Positions 17,372 to 26,701 of a stretch of DNA of 64,000 nt are shown here, one piece after another. Within the stretch, counting starts at the first letter, position 1, and the number at the start of each line of letters is the position of its first letter. Origin of the DNA: Halobacterium zhouii (lineage in GTDB: Archaea > Halobacteriota > Halobacteria > Halobacteriales > Halobacteriaceae); contig NZ_CP089593.1 in assembly GCF_021249405.1 (NCBI RefSeq), forward strand, positions 1,426,001-1,490,000, in the 5' to 3' direction. Made by a program: the position numbers and the translations under genes. The notes below the pieces were generated by a model that was given only the letters and a program-made list of their open reading frames with translations, was not told the origin of the DNA and made no database searches.

Positions 17372-18463
17372 CTACGCGGAGACGAGGGGTGCGAGCGAGG
17401 CCGAACTATCGGTCGACGTGGACGACGACGCGGACCCCGACGCCGACGTACTTCCGGACATTCGCTCGCTGTACGTCTCGAGTAGCGTCTCGAGGTTCGA
17501 GACGGTGTTCACGTAGGAGACGGTCACCGTGTCACCGCTCTGGGAGACCGAGAGCTTCTGGAGGGCGTTGCGGAGTTCGTCGTCAACCATCCCCGAGTAC
17601 AGCGAGATGCCGCCCTTGACGACGTCGTGGACGCGGGAGGCGTCGGACTCGGTCTTGCTCGTGAACGAGACGTCGAGCCCCACCTCGTCGGCAGACGTGT
17701 AGAACGACCCTGAGACGAACTGGACGGTGTTGAACGCGCTCGTGTTCACCGGCGACCCGGCGCCGATGCGGTCGGCGGGCACCTGCTTCTGGGGGACGTC
17801 CATCGCGAACCGCAGGTAGCCGTCGCGGGTGTTCTCGTAGGTCGCGCGGAGGTCGCCGCCGACGGCGTCCTGGTCGCCGGCGCGGACGTCCACGACGCTC
17901 TTGACGGCGGAGACGTCGCCGAGCGCGAACGTGCCGTCACCGAGCACGGCGAGCGCGGAGTCGTCCGAGTAGCCGTACGTGTACAGCGTGGTCTCCTTGT
18001 ACGAACTCTTCGAGAGCTCGGAGCCCTCCTCGCGCATCGCGGAGACGAGTTCGTCCTCGGAGTACGCGGAGGCGAGGACCATCCCGGAGTGCTCGGCGTT
18101 CATCGAACTGGTCGCCTCGGCTGTCGCGAAGAACGTCACGCTGTGGACGTTCGAGGGGTCGAGGCCGGAGGAGTTCTTGGCTTCGTCGAGCATCCCGGCG
18201 ACGCTCGTCGGGCCTTCGTAATACTCGGAGTTCTCGGCCTGCGCCTCGAGCATCGTGTTGGCGAGGCTGCGCAGCGAGTCGTCGCCGACCGCTCCGGCGG
18301 CGTCGACGTAGCCGACCATCTGGGCGTTCGCGGGGACGCTGTCGAGTTTCGCGCCGCCGCTCGCGCTGGCCTCGGAGTTCAGCATGCCAGCGCACCCCGA
18401 CGTCGCGAGCATCGCGACGACGGCGATAGCGACGACCGCGTTTCGATTCGATTGGAGAGTCAT
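17372..18463 (-). CDS. Secreted lipoprotein of the ABC-2 operon
   Basis: A 363-aa protein with a hydrophobic signal (about 9-23) and a lipobox TSGC with lipidated C24. The body, starting at KLDSVPANAQMVGYVDAAG, shows no recognised enzyme motif. The segment around FATAEATSSMNAEHSGMV suggests a beta-rich fold of two similar halves. The C-terminus is a Ser/Thr-rich tail, possibly O-glycosylated in a halophile. It is the first gene of the operon with permease and ATPase, so it could be the extracellular partner or the exported client. Function unknown. Confidence 0.7.
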   Translation of the reverse strand: MTLQSNRNAVVAIAVVAMLATSGCAGMLNSEASASGGAKLDSVPANAQMVGYVDAAGAVGDDSLRSLANTMLEAQAENSEYYEGPTSVAGMLDEAKNSSGLDPSNVHSVTFFATAEATSSMNAEHSGMVLASAYSEDELVSAMREEGSELSKSSYKETTLYTYGYSDDSALAVLGDGTFALGDVSAVKSVVDVRAGDQDAVGGDLRATYENTRDGYLRFAMDVPQKQVPADRIGAGSPVNTSAFNTVQFVSGSFYTSADEVGLDVSFTSKTESDASRVHDVVKGGISLYSGMVDDELRNALQKLSVSQSGDTVTVSYVNTVSNLETLLETYSERMSGSTSASGSASSSTSTDSSASLAPLVSA

Positions 18464-18486
18464 GTCCGGCGGTTCACAGCGTCTTA

Positions 18487-18495
18487 CTTAAAATC
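18487..18495 (+). promoter_or_regulatory. TATA-like element of the CDC48-type ATPase gene
   Basis: CTTAAAATC is centred about 30 nt before ATG 18521 and about 57 nt before ATG 18548. This favours the upstream ATG if the mRNA is leaderless. Confidence 0.5.
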
Positions 18496-18520
18496 TTCCG
18501 ACCCGGCCGCGGAAACCGTA

Positions 18521-20638
18521 ATGCGTCGGCAGCCCGTACCGCCGACGATGACAGAGCGAGAGGTCGCCGCGACCGTTCGAGAGGCCGCGCCGCGGGACGC
18601 CGGCCGGGGCGTGGTCCGCCTGCCGGCGGACGCGCGCCGCGAACTCGGCGTGCTGAGCGGGGATACGGTGCGCGTGGCGGGTGAGGAGTCGACCGTGGCG
18701 AAGGTGTGGCCGGCGGCCGACGACGTGGCGAGCGACGAACTCCGTGCAGACGGCGAGACGCGCGCGAACGCCGGCGTCCGGGTCGGGGACACCGTTCACG
18801 TGACGCCGGCGGACGCGGGGACGGCCACGCGCATCGTGGTTGCGCCGTTCGCCGCGCACGCCCAGGACGATGGCTCGACGGCCGACGCTGTCCGCCGTTC
18901 GCTCCTCGACCGCCCTGTGAGCGCGGACGAGCGCGTGAAGGTGGACTCGCTCGGCGACGCCGGGGAGTTCCGCGTCACGGACACCGCGCCGGAGGGCACC
19001 GTCGTCGTGGACGAGAGCACCGACGTGGAGGTGGCCGAGTCGGCCGTCGAGCCGGACGACTCGGCTGGCGGCGTCGGCGTCACCTACGAGGACGTCGGTG
19101 GACTCGGCGACGAACTCGCGTCCGTCCGCGAGCTCGTCGAACTCCCGCTCGCGGACCCCGGGCGGTTCCGTCGCCTCGGCATCGAACCGCCGAAGGGCGT
19201 GTTGATGCACGGGCCGCCGGGGACCGGGAAGACGCTCATCGCGCGCGCCGTCGCCAACGAGGCTGACGCCCACTTCCAGCACGTCTCCGGGCCTGAAATC
19301 GTGCGAAAATACAAGGGCGAGTCCGAGGAGCAACTCCGCGAGATATTCGAGGACGCCGCGGAGAACGCGCCCGCGGTCGTGTTCTTCGACGAGATCGACG
19401 CCATCGCCGCGAAGCGCGAGGACACCGGCGACACCGAGCGCCGCGTCGTCGCCCAACTCCTCAGCCTCATGGACGGCCTGGAAGCGCGCGGCGAGGTGGT
19501 CGTCATCGCGGCGACGAACCGCCCGAACGACCTCGACCCCGCGCTCCGCCGGCCCGGCCGGTTCGACCGCGAGGTCGAGATCGGCGTGCCGGACGAGGCG
19601 GGCCGCCGCGAGATTCTGGACATCCACGCGCGTGGAATGCCCCTCGCCGACGACGTGGACCTGGACGCGCTGGCCGCCAGAACGCACGGCTTCGTCGGCG
19701 CGGACCTGCGCGCGCTCGCCACGGAGGCCGCGATGGCGGCCATCCGCCGCGAGCGCGAGAACGACGCTGTCGACACCGTGACCGCGGCGGACTTCGAGCG
19801 CGCGCTCTCCGGCGTCGAACCGTCGGCGATGCGTGAGGTCGTCGCCGAGCAACCGGACGTCACCTACGAGGACGTCGGCGGCCTCGACGACGCGAAGCAG
19901 GCGCTCAGCGAGGCCGTCGAGTGGCCGCTTCGCTACCCGTCGCTGTTCGACGCCACCGACACCGACCCGCCGACCGGCGTGTTGCTGTACGGGCCGCCGG
20001 GCACGGGGAAGACGATGCTCGCGCGCGCCGCCGGCGCTGAGAGCGGCGTGAACGTCATCCGGGTGGCCGGCCCCGAGTTGCTCGACCAGTACGTCGGCGA
20101 GTCAGAGCGCGCTGTCCGCGAGGTGTTCGAGCGCGCCCGGCAGGCCGCACCCGCTCTCGTGTTCTTCGACGAGATCGACGCCGTCGCGGCCGCCCGCGGC
20201 GACGGCGGCCACGAGGTGACCGAGCGCGTCGTCAGCCAACTGCTCACGGAACTCGACGGCGTCGCGGACAACCCCCAGGTGGTAGTGCTCGCCGCGACGA
20301 ACCGCCGGGACGCCCTCGACCCCGCGCTGCTGCGGCCCGGACGCCTCGAAACTCACGTCGAGGTGCCCGCGCCCGACCGCGAGGCGCGCGCGAAAATCCT
20401 CGCGATACACGCCCGCGACACGCCCCTCGCCGACGACGTCGACCTCGACGGACTCGCTGTGGACCTCGACGGGTTCACGGGCGCGGAACTTGCTGCGGTC
20501 GTGCGCGCGGCGTCGATGCGGGCGATTCGACGAACGGTGGACGCACACGGCGAGGATGCTCAGCGTCGCGCCGGTGACGTGGCGGTCGCTGCCGAGGACT
20601 TCGACGCCGCAGTCTCGGACTTGTTGTCGAACCGATAG
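18521..20638 (+). CDS. CDC48/p97-type AAA+ ATPase (VAT family)
   Basis: A 705-aa double-AAA unfoldase. An N-terminal double-psi-barrel-like domain ([20 protein letters not shown]) is followed by D1 with Walker A GPPGTGKT near 231 and D2 with a second GPPGTGKT near 491. Both have Walker [10 protein letters not shown] or LVFFDEIDA and arginine-finger regions ([18 protein letters not shown]). It should extract and unfold proteins for the archaeal proteasome. Two starts are possible: ATG 18521 fits the promoter spacing, while ATG 18548 (MTEREV) matches typical N-termini better. Hsp20 lies convergent next door. Confidence 0.9.
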   Translation: MRRQPVPPTMTEREVAATVREAAPRDAGRGVVRLPADARRELGVLSGDTVRVAGEESTVAKVWPAADDVASDELRADGETRANAGVRVGDTVHVTPADAGTATRIVVAPFAAHAQDDGSTADAVRRSLLDRPVSADERVKVDSLGDAGEFRVTDTAPEGTVVVDESTDVEVAESAVEPDDSAGGVGVTYEDVGGLGDELASVRELVELPLADPGRFRRLGIEPPKGVLMHGPPGTGKTLIARAVANEADAHFQHVSGPEIVRKYKGESEEQLREIFEDAAENAPAVVFFDEIDAIAAKREDTGDTERRVVAQLLSLMDGLEARGEVVVIAATNRPNDLDPALRRPGRFDREVEIGVPDEAGRREILDIHARGMPLADDVDLDALAARTHGFVGADLRALATEAAMAAIRRERENDAVDTVTAADFERALSGVEPSAMREVVAEQPDVTYEDVGGLDDAKQALSEAVEWPLRYPSLFDATDTDPPTGVLLYGPPGTGKTMLARAAGAESGVNVIRVAGPELLDQYVGESERAVREVFERARQAAPALVFFDEIDAVAAARGDGGHEVTERVVSQLLTELDGVADNPQVVVLAATNRRDALDPALLRPGRLETHVEVPAPDREARAKILAIHARDTPLADDVDLDGLAVDLDGFTGAELAAVVRAASMRAIRRTVDAHGEDAQRRAGDVAVAAEDFDAAVSDLLSNR

Positions 20639-20670
20639 CCAGACTCGACAGTGCGGACGACGCGGCGACG

Positions 20671-21015
20671 CTACTCGATGTCCACGTTGTGCGGGTGCTT
20701 GGTGCGCTTCGGGAGGCGCACGCGGAGCACGCCCTTCTCGTAGGTCGCACGTGCTCGCTTCTCGCGCACCCATTCGGGCAGTTGGACGATTCGGCGAACA
20801 GACGGCCTGCCCGCGGTCGGCCCGTCCTCGTCGGGGTCCGCGACGAGTTCGACGCGGGATTTCTTCACGGTCACGTCGATGTCCTGTTTGCGGTACCCGG
20901 GGAGTTCCGCGACGACGACGTACTCGTCGCTGCGTTCGATGACGTCCACGGGGACGTCCTTGGAGCGTTCAGTTCGGTCGTCGAGTAGCTTCCGGCGTCG
21001 GCGATCCGAGGACAT
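20671..21015 (-). CDS. Small heat-shock protein, Hsp20/alpha-crystallin family
   Basis: A 114-aa chaperone of the Hsp20 class. The alpha-crystallin domain spans about 28-105 (DEYVVVAELPGYRKQDIDVTV through the conserved KGVLRVRLPK). It is expected to bind unfolding proteins without ATP. ATG at 21015 (MSSDRRRRK) is preferred over an in-frame start 21 nt upstream that would sit in the promoter. It converges on the CDC48-type gene. Confidence 0.9.
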   Translation of the reverse strand: MSSDRRRRKLLDDRTERSKDVPVDVIERSDEYVVVAELPGYRKQDIDVTVKKSRVELVADPDEDGPTAGRPSVRRIVQLPEWVREKRARATYEKGVLRVRLPKRTKHPHNVDIE

Positions 21016-21090
21016 GCGTTTGTATTGTATTTCCAATGGGATAAGCGCGCCGCGCAGCAGAACCGACGGACGAGCGTCGTCGACCCGGCG

Positions 21091-23919
21091 TCACCAGAAC
21101 GCCTTCGTTCGGGCGTACTCGCGCTCCCGTTCGAGGATGTCCCGGTAGAAGTCGGCCTCGTCCTCGCGGTGGCGGTTGATGACGCGCGCGGCGTTCTGCG
21201 GCCCGACGCCGCGGGCCACGAGCGCGATGACCGCGCGCTTGCCGTGGCTCTGCACGATGCTCGCGTTCCGGAACACGCGCTCGGTTCGGGACTTCTGTTC
21301 GTCGTCGCGGTCGTTCGCGCGCACCGCCTTCACGGCGTCGTCGGCCCACGGCGAGAGCGCGGCGATGCGCGTCGACTCACAACGCGGGCATTCGGGCTGG
21401 TCTGTCACGCGCCGGACCTTCGTCGTGTGCTCCCAGTCCTGACAGTGCGTACAGAACAGCTTCACGCGGTCGTCCTGGATGCGCTCCCTGATGGCCTGCA
21501 CGACGCTCGCGTCGGCGTTCTCCGGTGTGAGGAGTTCTTGTCCGGACGAGCGTCCGTCGACGCCGATGGGCGTGTGCTCCCCGATTATCTCCACGTCGAG
21601 GTCGCCGGACTGGATGTCCCGAAGGACGGCGCTCGCGCGCTCGACGTCGAGGTCCGTGTGGAACACCTCCCGCATCGCTTCGTCGTAGACCGGCGTGTCC
21701 TCCAGCGCGCCGAGGAGGCGAGAGAGACCGACGCCGTCTCGTCCCTTCCAGCGTTTGAGCGCGCCGAACTTGGCGGCGACCTGTGCGAGCGTGAACTTCA
21801 GCGTGTCCGAGCGCTTCAGGCTGAGTTCCAGCAGCGACTCGACGTGCGCGGGGTCGGTGTCGTGGAGCAGGTCGACCACGTCGTTCGCGCTCACGCGCGT
21901 CGGCACCTCTAGTTCGACCCGGTACGGACCGACGTCCAGGCCCACCGAGGAGCCGGTCCGCTGGCCGAGCAGCGCCGACACCAGGCGGCCGATAGTCTCG
22001 TTGGCTTCGTGGCCGTGGGCGGCGTTCAGGACGATGGTGCCACCCTGCTGCTCGACGACGATTCGGTCGTCGGTGGGCACCGGCGTCTCCGCGTCGACCT
22101 GTCGCTCGACCTGTTCGACGGCCTCTCCCGCAGTGTAGTCGTCGGTCGGGTAGCGCGCCGTGAACTCGCGGGCGACTCCGTCTCGGGTTCCGCCTGCTTC
22201 GAACTGCGAGCCAGCGACACCGCGAATCTCGCCGACCTCCTGGGCGACGTCGAAGGGCACCGGAATCTCCTGGCCGACCCAGGAGGGAACTTCACCGGCG
22301 GGGTCCTCGATGGGCGAGACGTTCACGCGTTCTTCCTCCTCGTCGACCTCCGCGACGCGCCACATCTCGCCGCGCTGCACGAACGTCGCACCCGGCTCGG
22401 CGAAGTTCACGACGAACCGCTCGTCCAGCGTCCCGACCTGCCGTCCCGCCGCCATGTCGTAGACGCCGTAGGTCTCCTCGTCGGGGATCATCGAGAGGTT
22501 CGCGTAGTAGTACTGCCACGTCCCGCCGGACTTCGAGATGGTGTCCTCGTCGTCGTCCACGTAGACGACGCGGTTGTGGTGGAGTTCCATCGCCACTTCG
22601 CGGAACGTCTCCTCGTCGAGGTCGCTGAACGGGTACGCCCGCGTGACAATCTGATAGGCGTGGCGCGCGGACGTCTCTCCGAAATCCATCGCGATGCCCA
22701 CAATCTGGTTCGCCACCGTGTCGAGGCTGCCGTGGTGGATCTGCGTGACCTCCACGTCGCCCTCGGCCGCCCGGCGCGCGATGGCGAGCGCCTCGAACGT
22801 GTCGTCGGGGTGGCCGGTGATGATGGTGCCCTCGCTCACCTCGTCCCGGCGGTGGCCCGCGCGCCCGACGCGCTGGAGGAGGCGAGCGACCTCCCGAGGG
22901 CTCTGGTACTGGACGACGTGGTCGATGCGCCCCACGTCGATGCCGAGCTCCATCGACGAAGTGCAGAGCAAGCCATCCAATTCGCCGGCCTTGAACTCCT
23001 CCTCCACGTCGATGCGGGCCTCCTTCGAGAGGCTGCCGTGGTGGACGCCGATGTTCGCGTCCAGTTCCTTGAACCGCGACCCCAGCGCTTCCGCGGTCTG
23101 CCGGGTGTTCACGAACGCGAGCACGGAGTCGTGCTCCTCGACGATCTCGCGGATTGCGCGCACGTGGCTCGCCATCCCGGGGCTCGTCATCAGTTCGTTG
23201 CCCATGCGCTCGTCGGCCCGCGTCACCTCCGGTTCGCGCACCGAGAACTCGACTTTCGACGCCACGTCGACCTCGACGACCTCACAGCCCCGGTTCCCGG
23301 TCAGGAACGCCGCGACCTCGCTCGGGTCGCCGATAGTCGCCGACAGCCCGATGCGCTGGAAGTTCCCCGCCAACTCGACGAGTCGCTCCAGCCCGATGGA
23401 AAGCTGTGCGCCGCGCTTCGCGCCCGCCAACTCGTGTACCTCGTCGATGACCACGTGGCGCACGTCCGCGAGGCCGTCCCGCAACTTCTCGCCCGTGAGC
23501 ATCGCCTGCAGCGTCTCCGGCGTCGTCACCAGCACGTCCGGCGGGTCGTTGGCCTGCTTCTGGCGCTGGTAGTCCGTCGTGTCGCCGTGGCGCACGTCCA
23601 CGTCGATGCCGAGCGTCTCCCCCCACCAGTCCAGGCGCTCGCGCATATCCCGGTTCAGCGCGCGAAGCGGCGTGATGTACAGCGCTGCGAACCCGTCGGG
23701 CGCGCCCTCCTCGGCTATCGAATTCAACACGGGGAGCATCGCCGTCTCGGTTTTCCCCGTCCCGGTGGGCGCCACGACGAGGCCGTTCCGGCCCTCCGCG
23801 AGCGGTGGGATTGCCCGGCGCTGTGGCTCCGTCGGCGTACTGAATCCGCGCTCGGAGAGCGCCTCGCGAACCACCGGCCCGAGGTGCGAGAACGCGTCCA
23901 TCCCCCGCGACTCACTCAT
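21091..23919 (-). CDS. Lhr-type DEAD/DEAH-box helicase
   Basis: A 942-aa SF2 helicase. Walker A APTGTGKT is at 50-57, DEVH at 159-162, SAT motif GLSATIGDP near 196, and motif VI QRVGRAGHRR near 355. A long Lhr-specific C-terminal region follows. Close to the end is a four-cysteine zinc ribbon (CTHC and CPRC). Lhr helicases are ATP-dependent 3'-5' translocases implicated in DNA repair. The gene lies downstream of the rpa1-rpap1-rpe operon on the same strand, with a 414-nt gap that holds repeat element copy A. The long open frame on the opposite strand is a GC3 mirror. Confidence 0.9.
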   Translation of the reverse strand: MSESRGMDAFSHLGPVVREALSERGFSTPTEPQRRAIPPLAEGRNGLVVAPTGTGKTETAMLPVLNSIAEEGAPDGFAALYITPLRALNRDMRERLDWWGETLGIDVDVRHGDTTDYQRQKQANDPPDVLVTTPETLQAMLTGEKLRDGLADVRHVVIDEVHELAGAKRGAQLSIGLERLVELAGNFQRIGLSATIGDPSEVAAFLTGNRGCEVVEVDVASKVEFSVREPEVTRADERMGNELMTSPGMASHVRAIREIVEEHDSVLAFVNTRQTAEALGSRFKELDANIGVHHGSLSKEARIDVEEEFKAGELDGLLCTSSMELGIDVGRIDHVVQYQSPREVARLLQRVGRAGHRRDEVSEGTIITGHPDDTFEALAIARRAAEGDVEVTQIHHGSLDTVANQIVGIAMDFGETSARHAYQIVTRAYPFSDLDEETFREVAMELHHNRVVYVDDDEDTISKSGGTWQYYYANLSMIPDEETYGVYDMAAGRQVGTLDERFVVNFAEPGATFVQRGEMWRVAEVDEEEERVNVSPIEDPAGEVPSWVGQEIPVPFDVAQEVGEIRGVAGSQFEAGGTRDGVAREFTARYPTDDYTAGEAVEQVERQVDAETPVPTDDRIVVEQQGGTIVLNAAHGHEANETIGRLVSALLGQRTGSSVGLDVGPYRVELEVPTRVSANDVVDLLHDTDPAHVESLLELSLKRSDTLKFTLAQVAAKFGALKRWKGRDGVGLSRLLGALEDTPVYDEAMREVFHTDLDVERASAVLRDIQSGDLDVEIIGEHTPIGVDGRSSGQELLTPENADASVVQAIRERIQDDRVKLFCTHCQDWEHTTKVRRVTDQPECPRCESTRIAALSPWADDAVKAVRANDRDDEQKSRTERVFRNASIVQSHGKRAVIALVARGVGPQNAARVINRHREDEADFYRDILEREREYARTKAFW

Positions 23920-24016
23920 TCGAAACGTGGTAGGGGCGCGACCCGAATAAGGTCGTTGGAGGGGGTGAGAACCTGTTACAGTCGAAGTGGGAGCGACGAC
24001 CAAACTGTTCTTCGTC

Positions 24017-24275
24017 CCTCGAAAGCCCCCGCTCCGGGATCGACTCGAACAGTGGCCCTCAACACCTCGAAAGTCCTGGAAGATTCGCTGCGCTCGTCTT
24101 CCAACCGTCGCGGGCGCAAGCGCCCGCTCAGTCCCACCTCCTGCCGGCTGGTCAACCGGTATCGGGTGGGACTGAAAGGGGCCGCGTTCTCGGTGAACCC
24201 CGACGAAGTAAGCACGCGACCAATGGGAGCGCGCGAAGCGAGTCGCGGGAGCCGAGAACGCGGGGGCTTTCGAGG
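24017..24275 (+). repeat. Structured multi-arm repeat element, copy A
   Basis: The outer helix pairs 24017-24031 with 24261-24275 over 15 perfect bp. The central hairpin pairs TCAGTCCCACC at 24128-24138 with GGTGGGACTGA at 24165-24175 around a loop with CCGGCTGGTCAACCGG. The right arm pairs 24182-24193 with 24252-24263 over 12 bp and encloses GAAGTAAGCACGCG. The left arm differs from copies B and C: it holds a 6-bp hairpin and a GCGGGCG/CGCCCGC hairpin. It lies between rpe and the lhr gene, antisense to both. No coding frame is supported. Confidence 0.75.
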
Positions 24276-24333
24276 TCTGGAAACCTATCGTAGTCGTTCG
24301 GGCACTGGCGTTCCTGCAGAGACACTAGACGGT

Positions 24334-25086
24334 TCACACACTCGAAAATCGCCCTAGTCGCGTGCCGTCCATCAGATAGATCTCTGCGTCCGGACACGCC
24401 TCCGGGAGGAACGGCGCGAGAAAGCCCTGTCCGTCGACGTTCACCCACGTGCCGCCCGAAAGGTCGTTGAACGCCGGGAAGACGACGAGGTCCGCGTTCG
24501 TCTCGACCTCCTCGCCGTAGTATTCGGAGAACGGCGCGGCGTCCAGCGGGCCGCGCAGCCACGCGCGTTCGACACGCGCACCGCCGACGTCGTCCTCGAG
24601 GCGCACGCTCACGTGCTCGTGGCCGACGCAGACGGTGTCCGCCGCGAGCACCTCACGACTCGGCCACGTGTGGCCGTGGGCAAAGCCGACGTCGCCGATT
24701 CGGGTGCCGCCCGGCGGCGTGACTGGGACGTCGAATTCCTCCGCAAGGCCGCCGTCGTGGTTGCCGCGCACGAGCGTCATCGGCACCGGGAGCGCGTCGA
24801 AGAGGTCCGCCAGTTCCTCGGCTTCCGGGTCCTCGGGCGTACCGATGGCGTGCCCGAGGTCGCCGAGGAAGACGACGCGGTCGGCGCCCGTCTGGTCGAC
24901 GAGACGGAGCAGGTGCTCGCGGCGCTGCGGGCCTCGACTCTGCACCTCGACGCCCTCGCGGCGGAGCGAACGTTCGATGCCCGCGTGGTAGTCTGCGACG
25001 ACGAGCGCTGTTTCACCCGAACCCGCCGGGCCCCCAGTGTCTGCGAGTGCGGCGGGTTCGCCGGGAATCGGTTCGACCAGCGCCAT
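24334..25086 (-). CDS. rpe: RPA-associated metallophosphoesterase (Rpe, COG1407)
   Basis: A 250-aa calcineurin-like phosphoesterase. Metal ligands: D32/H34 in VVADYHAG, D76 in FLGDLGH, N109/H110/D111 in RGNHD, and H in AHGHTWPS. It is the last gene of a run rpa, rpap, rpe on the minus strand and starts 4 nt after the rpap stop. The same order is established for the rpa1 operon of Haloferax volcanii, which supports the name. It probably acts as a nuclease or phosphatase on DNA ends; its actual substrate is not known. Confidence 0.88.
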   Translation of the reverse strand: MALVEPIPGEPAALADTGGPAGSGETALVVADYHAGIERSLRREGVEVQSRGPQRREHLLRLVDQTGADRVVFLGDLGHAIGTPEDPEAEELADLFDALPVPMTLVRGNHDGGLAEEFDVPVTPPGGTRIGDVGFAHGHTWPSREVLAADTVCVGHEHVSVRLEDDVGGARVERAWLRGPLDAAPFSEYYGEEVETNADLVVFPAFNDLSGGTWVNVDGQGFLAPFLPEACPDAEIYLMDGTRLGRFSSV

Positions 25087-25090
25087 CCGC

Positions 25091-26701
25091 TCAGATGGCC
25101 TTCAGGTGGTCGTCGCCGGACTCGTAGCAGCGCCCGCCCATGAGCGCGGACTGGATGGCGTCCTCGATCTCGCCCTCGTCGGCGTCGTACTCCTCGGTGG
25201 CTGCCGTAATCACTTCGTCGCGTGGCGCCCCGTCGCCGTCGTCGAGTTCCGCCATCAGGTCGACGACGGCGTCCTCGAGGTCGCGTTCCATCGAGCCCGC
25301 CTCGTCGTCGTCCATCTCGGACTGCGCGTCGTCGTACTCCTCCTCGGTGAACTCCTCGGACGTGTCGACGTCCTCGACGTCGCCCTCCGCGTCCGGGAGG
25401 TCCTCGCCGTCGTCGAAGTCGCCGAGTTCGTCGCTGTCGGCGTCGCCGCCCTCGACGTCGGTCGAGTCGGTTTCGGCGTCTGTCGCCTCCGTCCCGAGTT
25501 CGGAGGCCGCGTCGTCCTTGGTGTCGGCGTCCGCTGCCTCCGTCGATCCGGTAGCGGGTTCGTCTGGTTCCGGTGCTTCGATGTCGGCCTCACCGGCGTC
25601 GGGGATGTCCGACCCGGAGGAGAAGCCGACGTCGAAGTTCTCCTCTACTTCCTCGCGTTCCTCCTCGGAGAGTTCGTACATCTCGCCGTCGGACTGTTCG
25701 GCTTCGGCCTCCCCAGAAGCGGCCTCCGTCTCCGCTGACGCGGCTCCGTCCTCGTCGTCCGCCACGTCGGGGGCCTCGGCGGACTCGGCAATCTCGGACT
25801 CCGCCTGGTCGGTGGCCGCCTCGGCGTCCGTCGGTTCGGCGCTCTCGGCCGCCGTCTCGTCGGTCTCGGCTTCGGCAGCCGTATCGCTGGTCACCGGTTC
25901 GTCGGTCGCTTCACCGGTTTCAGAGCCAGATTCGTCGGTCTCCTCGTCTGTTCCGACTTCCGCGTCCACGTCGATGGTGTCGGCGAAGTCGAGGGGTGTG
26001 TCACCGCCCTCGTCCGGCGCGATCGACAGCCCCTCGACCTCGTCGAGGTCGCCGGCGACGACGCGGGCGGCGTCGAGTGCGAGGTCGCGGACGCCCGCGA
26101 GATACGCGGGCGACGTATCGTAGTGATCGAGCGCGAGTGGGATGCCCGCAGCGAGACCACCCTGGACGCCAGCGGCCTCGAGTACGCGACGCAACTCGTC
26201 GCCTCGCTCCACGCGCTCGTGGGCGGCCGCCATCGTCGCCACGCGGTCGACCGTCTGGTCGGCGGTCGTGACCACCCAGCGGTCGCGCGTCTCGGCGTCC
26301 ACCTCGCTGACGCGCTCCGGGCGAATGGACGTGTAGACGACGTCCGCGTCGTCCGGTTCGAACGTGCGCGCCTTCCCGGTGACCGCCACGAACGACGGCG
26401 TCTCCGCGGCCTCCAGAGAGGCGAGGGCTTCCGGCTGGTACTGGCCGGCGTACACGACGAACGCGCCCGTCGGGTCGACGATGCGCGCGCGCACCACGTT
26501 GTCGTTCACGGGTTCGACCTCGGTCAGGACGCCCACGACGAACACGCGGTTGACGCGCGCGCCGGTCGGCGTCACCACGTAGTTCGGCGCGCGCTCCTCG
26601 TCGGACTCGGCGTACGAGTAGTCGGCGTCGTCGAACTCCGCGGCGAACAGACGGTAGGCGACCTCACGTCGGTTGATCTCCTCGTCGCCGTTCGAACTCA
26701 T
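25091..26701 (-). CDS. rpap1: RPA-associated protein (Rpap1-like, COG3390)
   Basis: A 536-aa partner of RPA. An N-terminal OB-like domain (about 8-115) and a helical segment to about 200 are followed by a long acidic disordered linker (about 220-450, rich in E, D, S, A). A C-terminal winged-helix-like domain (about 470-536) ends the protein. The start codon overlaps the rpa stop as ATGA, so the two are translationally coupled. In Haloferax this protein binds RPA1. The linker length is variable in the family. Confidence 0.88.
   Translation of the reverse strand: MSSNGDEEINRREVAYRLFAAEFDDADYSYAESDEERAPNYVVTPTGARVNRVFVVGVLTEVEPVNDNVVRARIVDPTGAFVVYAGQYQPEALASLEAAETPSFVAVTGKARTFEPDDADVVYTSIRPERVSEVDAETRDRWVVTTADQTVDRVATMAAAHERVERGDELRRVLEAAGVQGGLAAGIPLALDHYDTSPAYLAGVRDLALDAARVVAGDLDEVEGLSIAPDEGGDTPLDFADTIDVDAEVGTDEETDESGSETGEATDEPVTSDTAAEAETDETAAESAEPTDAEAATDQAESEIAESAEAPDVADDEDGAASAETEAASGEAEAEQSDGEMYELSEEEREEVEENFDVGFSSGSDIPDAGEADIEAPEPDEPATGSTEAADADTKDDAASELGTEATDAETDSTDVEGGDADSDELGDFDDGEDLPDAEGDVEDVDTSEEFTEEEYDDAQSEMDDDEAGSMERDLEDAVVDLMAELDDGDGAPRDEVITAATEEYDADEGEIEDAIQSALMGGRCYESGDDHLKAI

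Noticed and set aside
22009..24357. A 782-aa open frame on the + strand opposite the lhr gene
   Set aside because: It mirrors the codon phase of lhr, as GC3-biased genes create on the opposite strand, and its translation is Arg/His/Val-rich without any domain.
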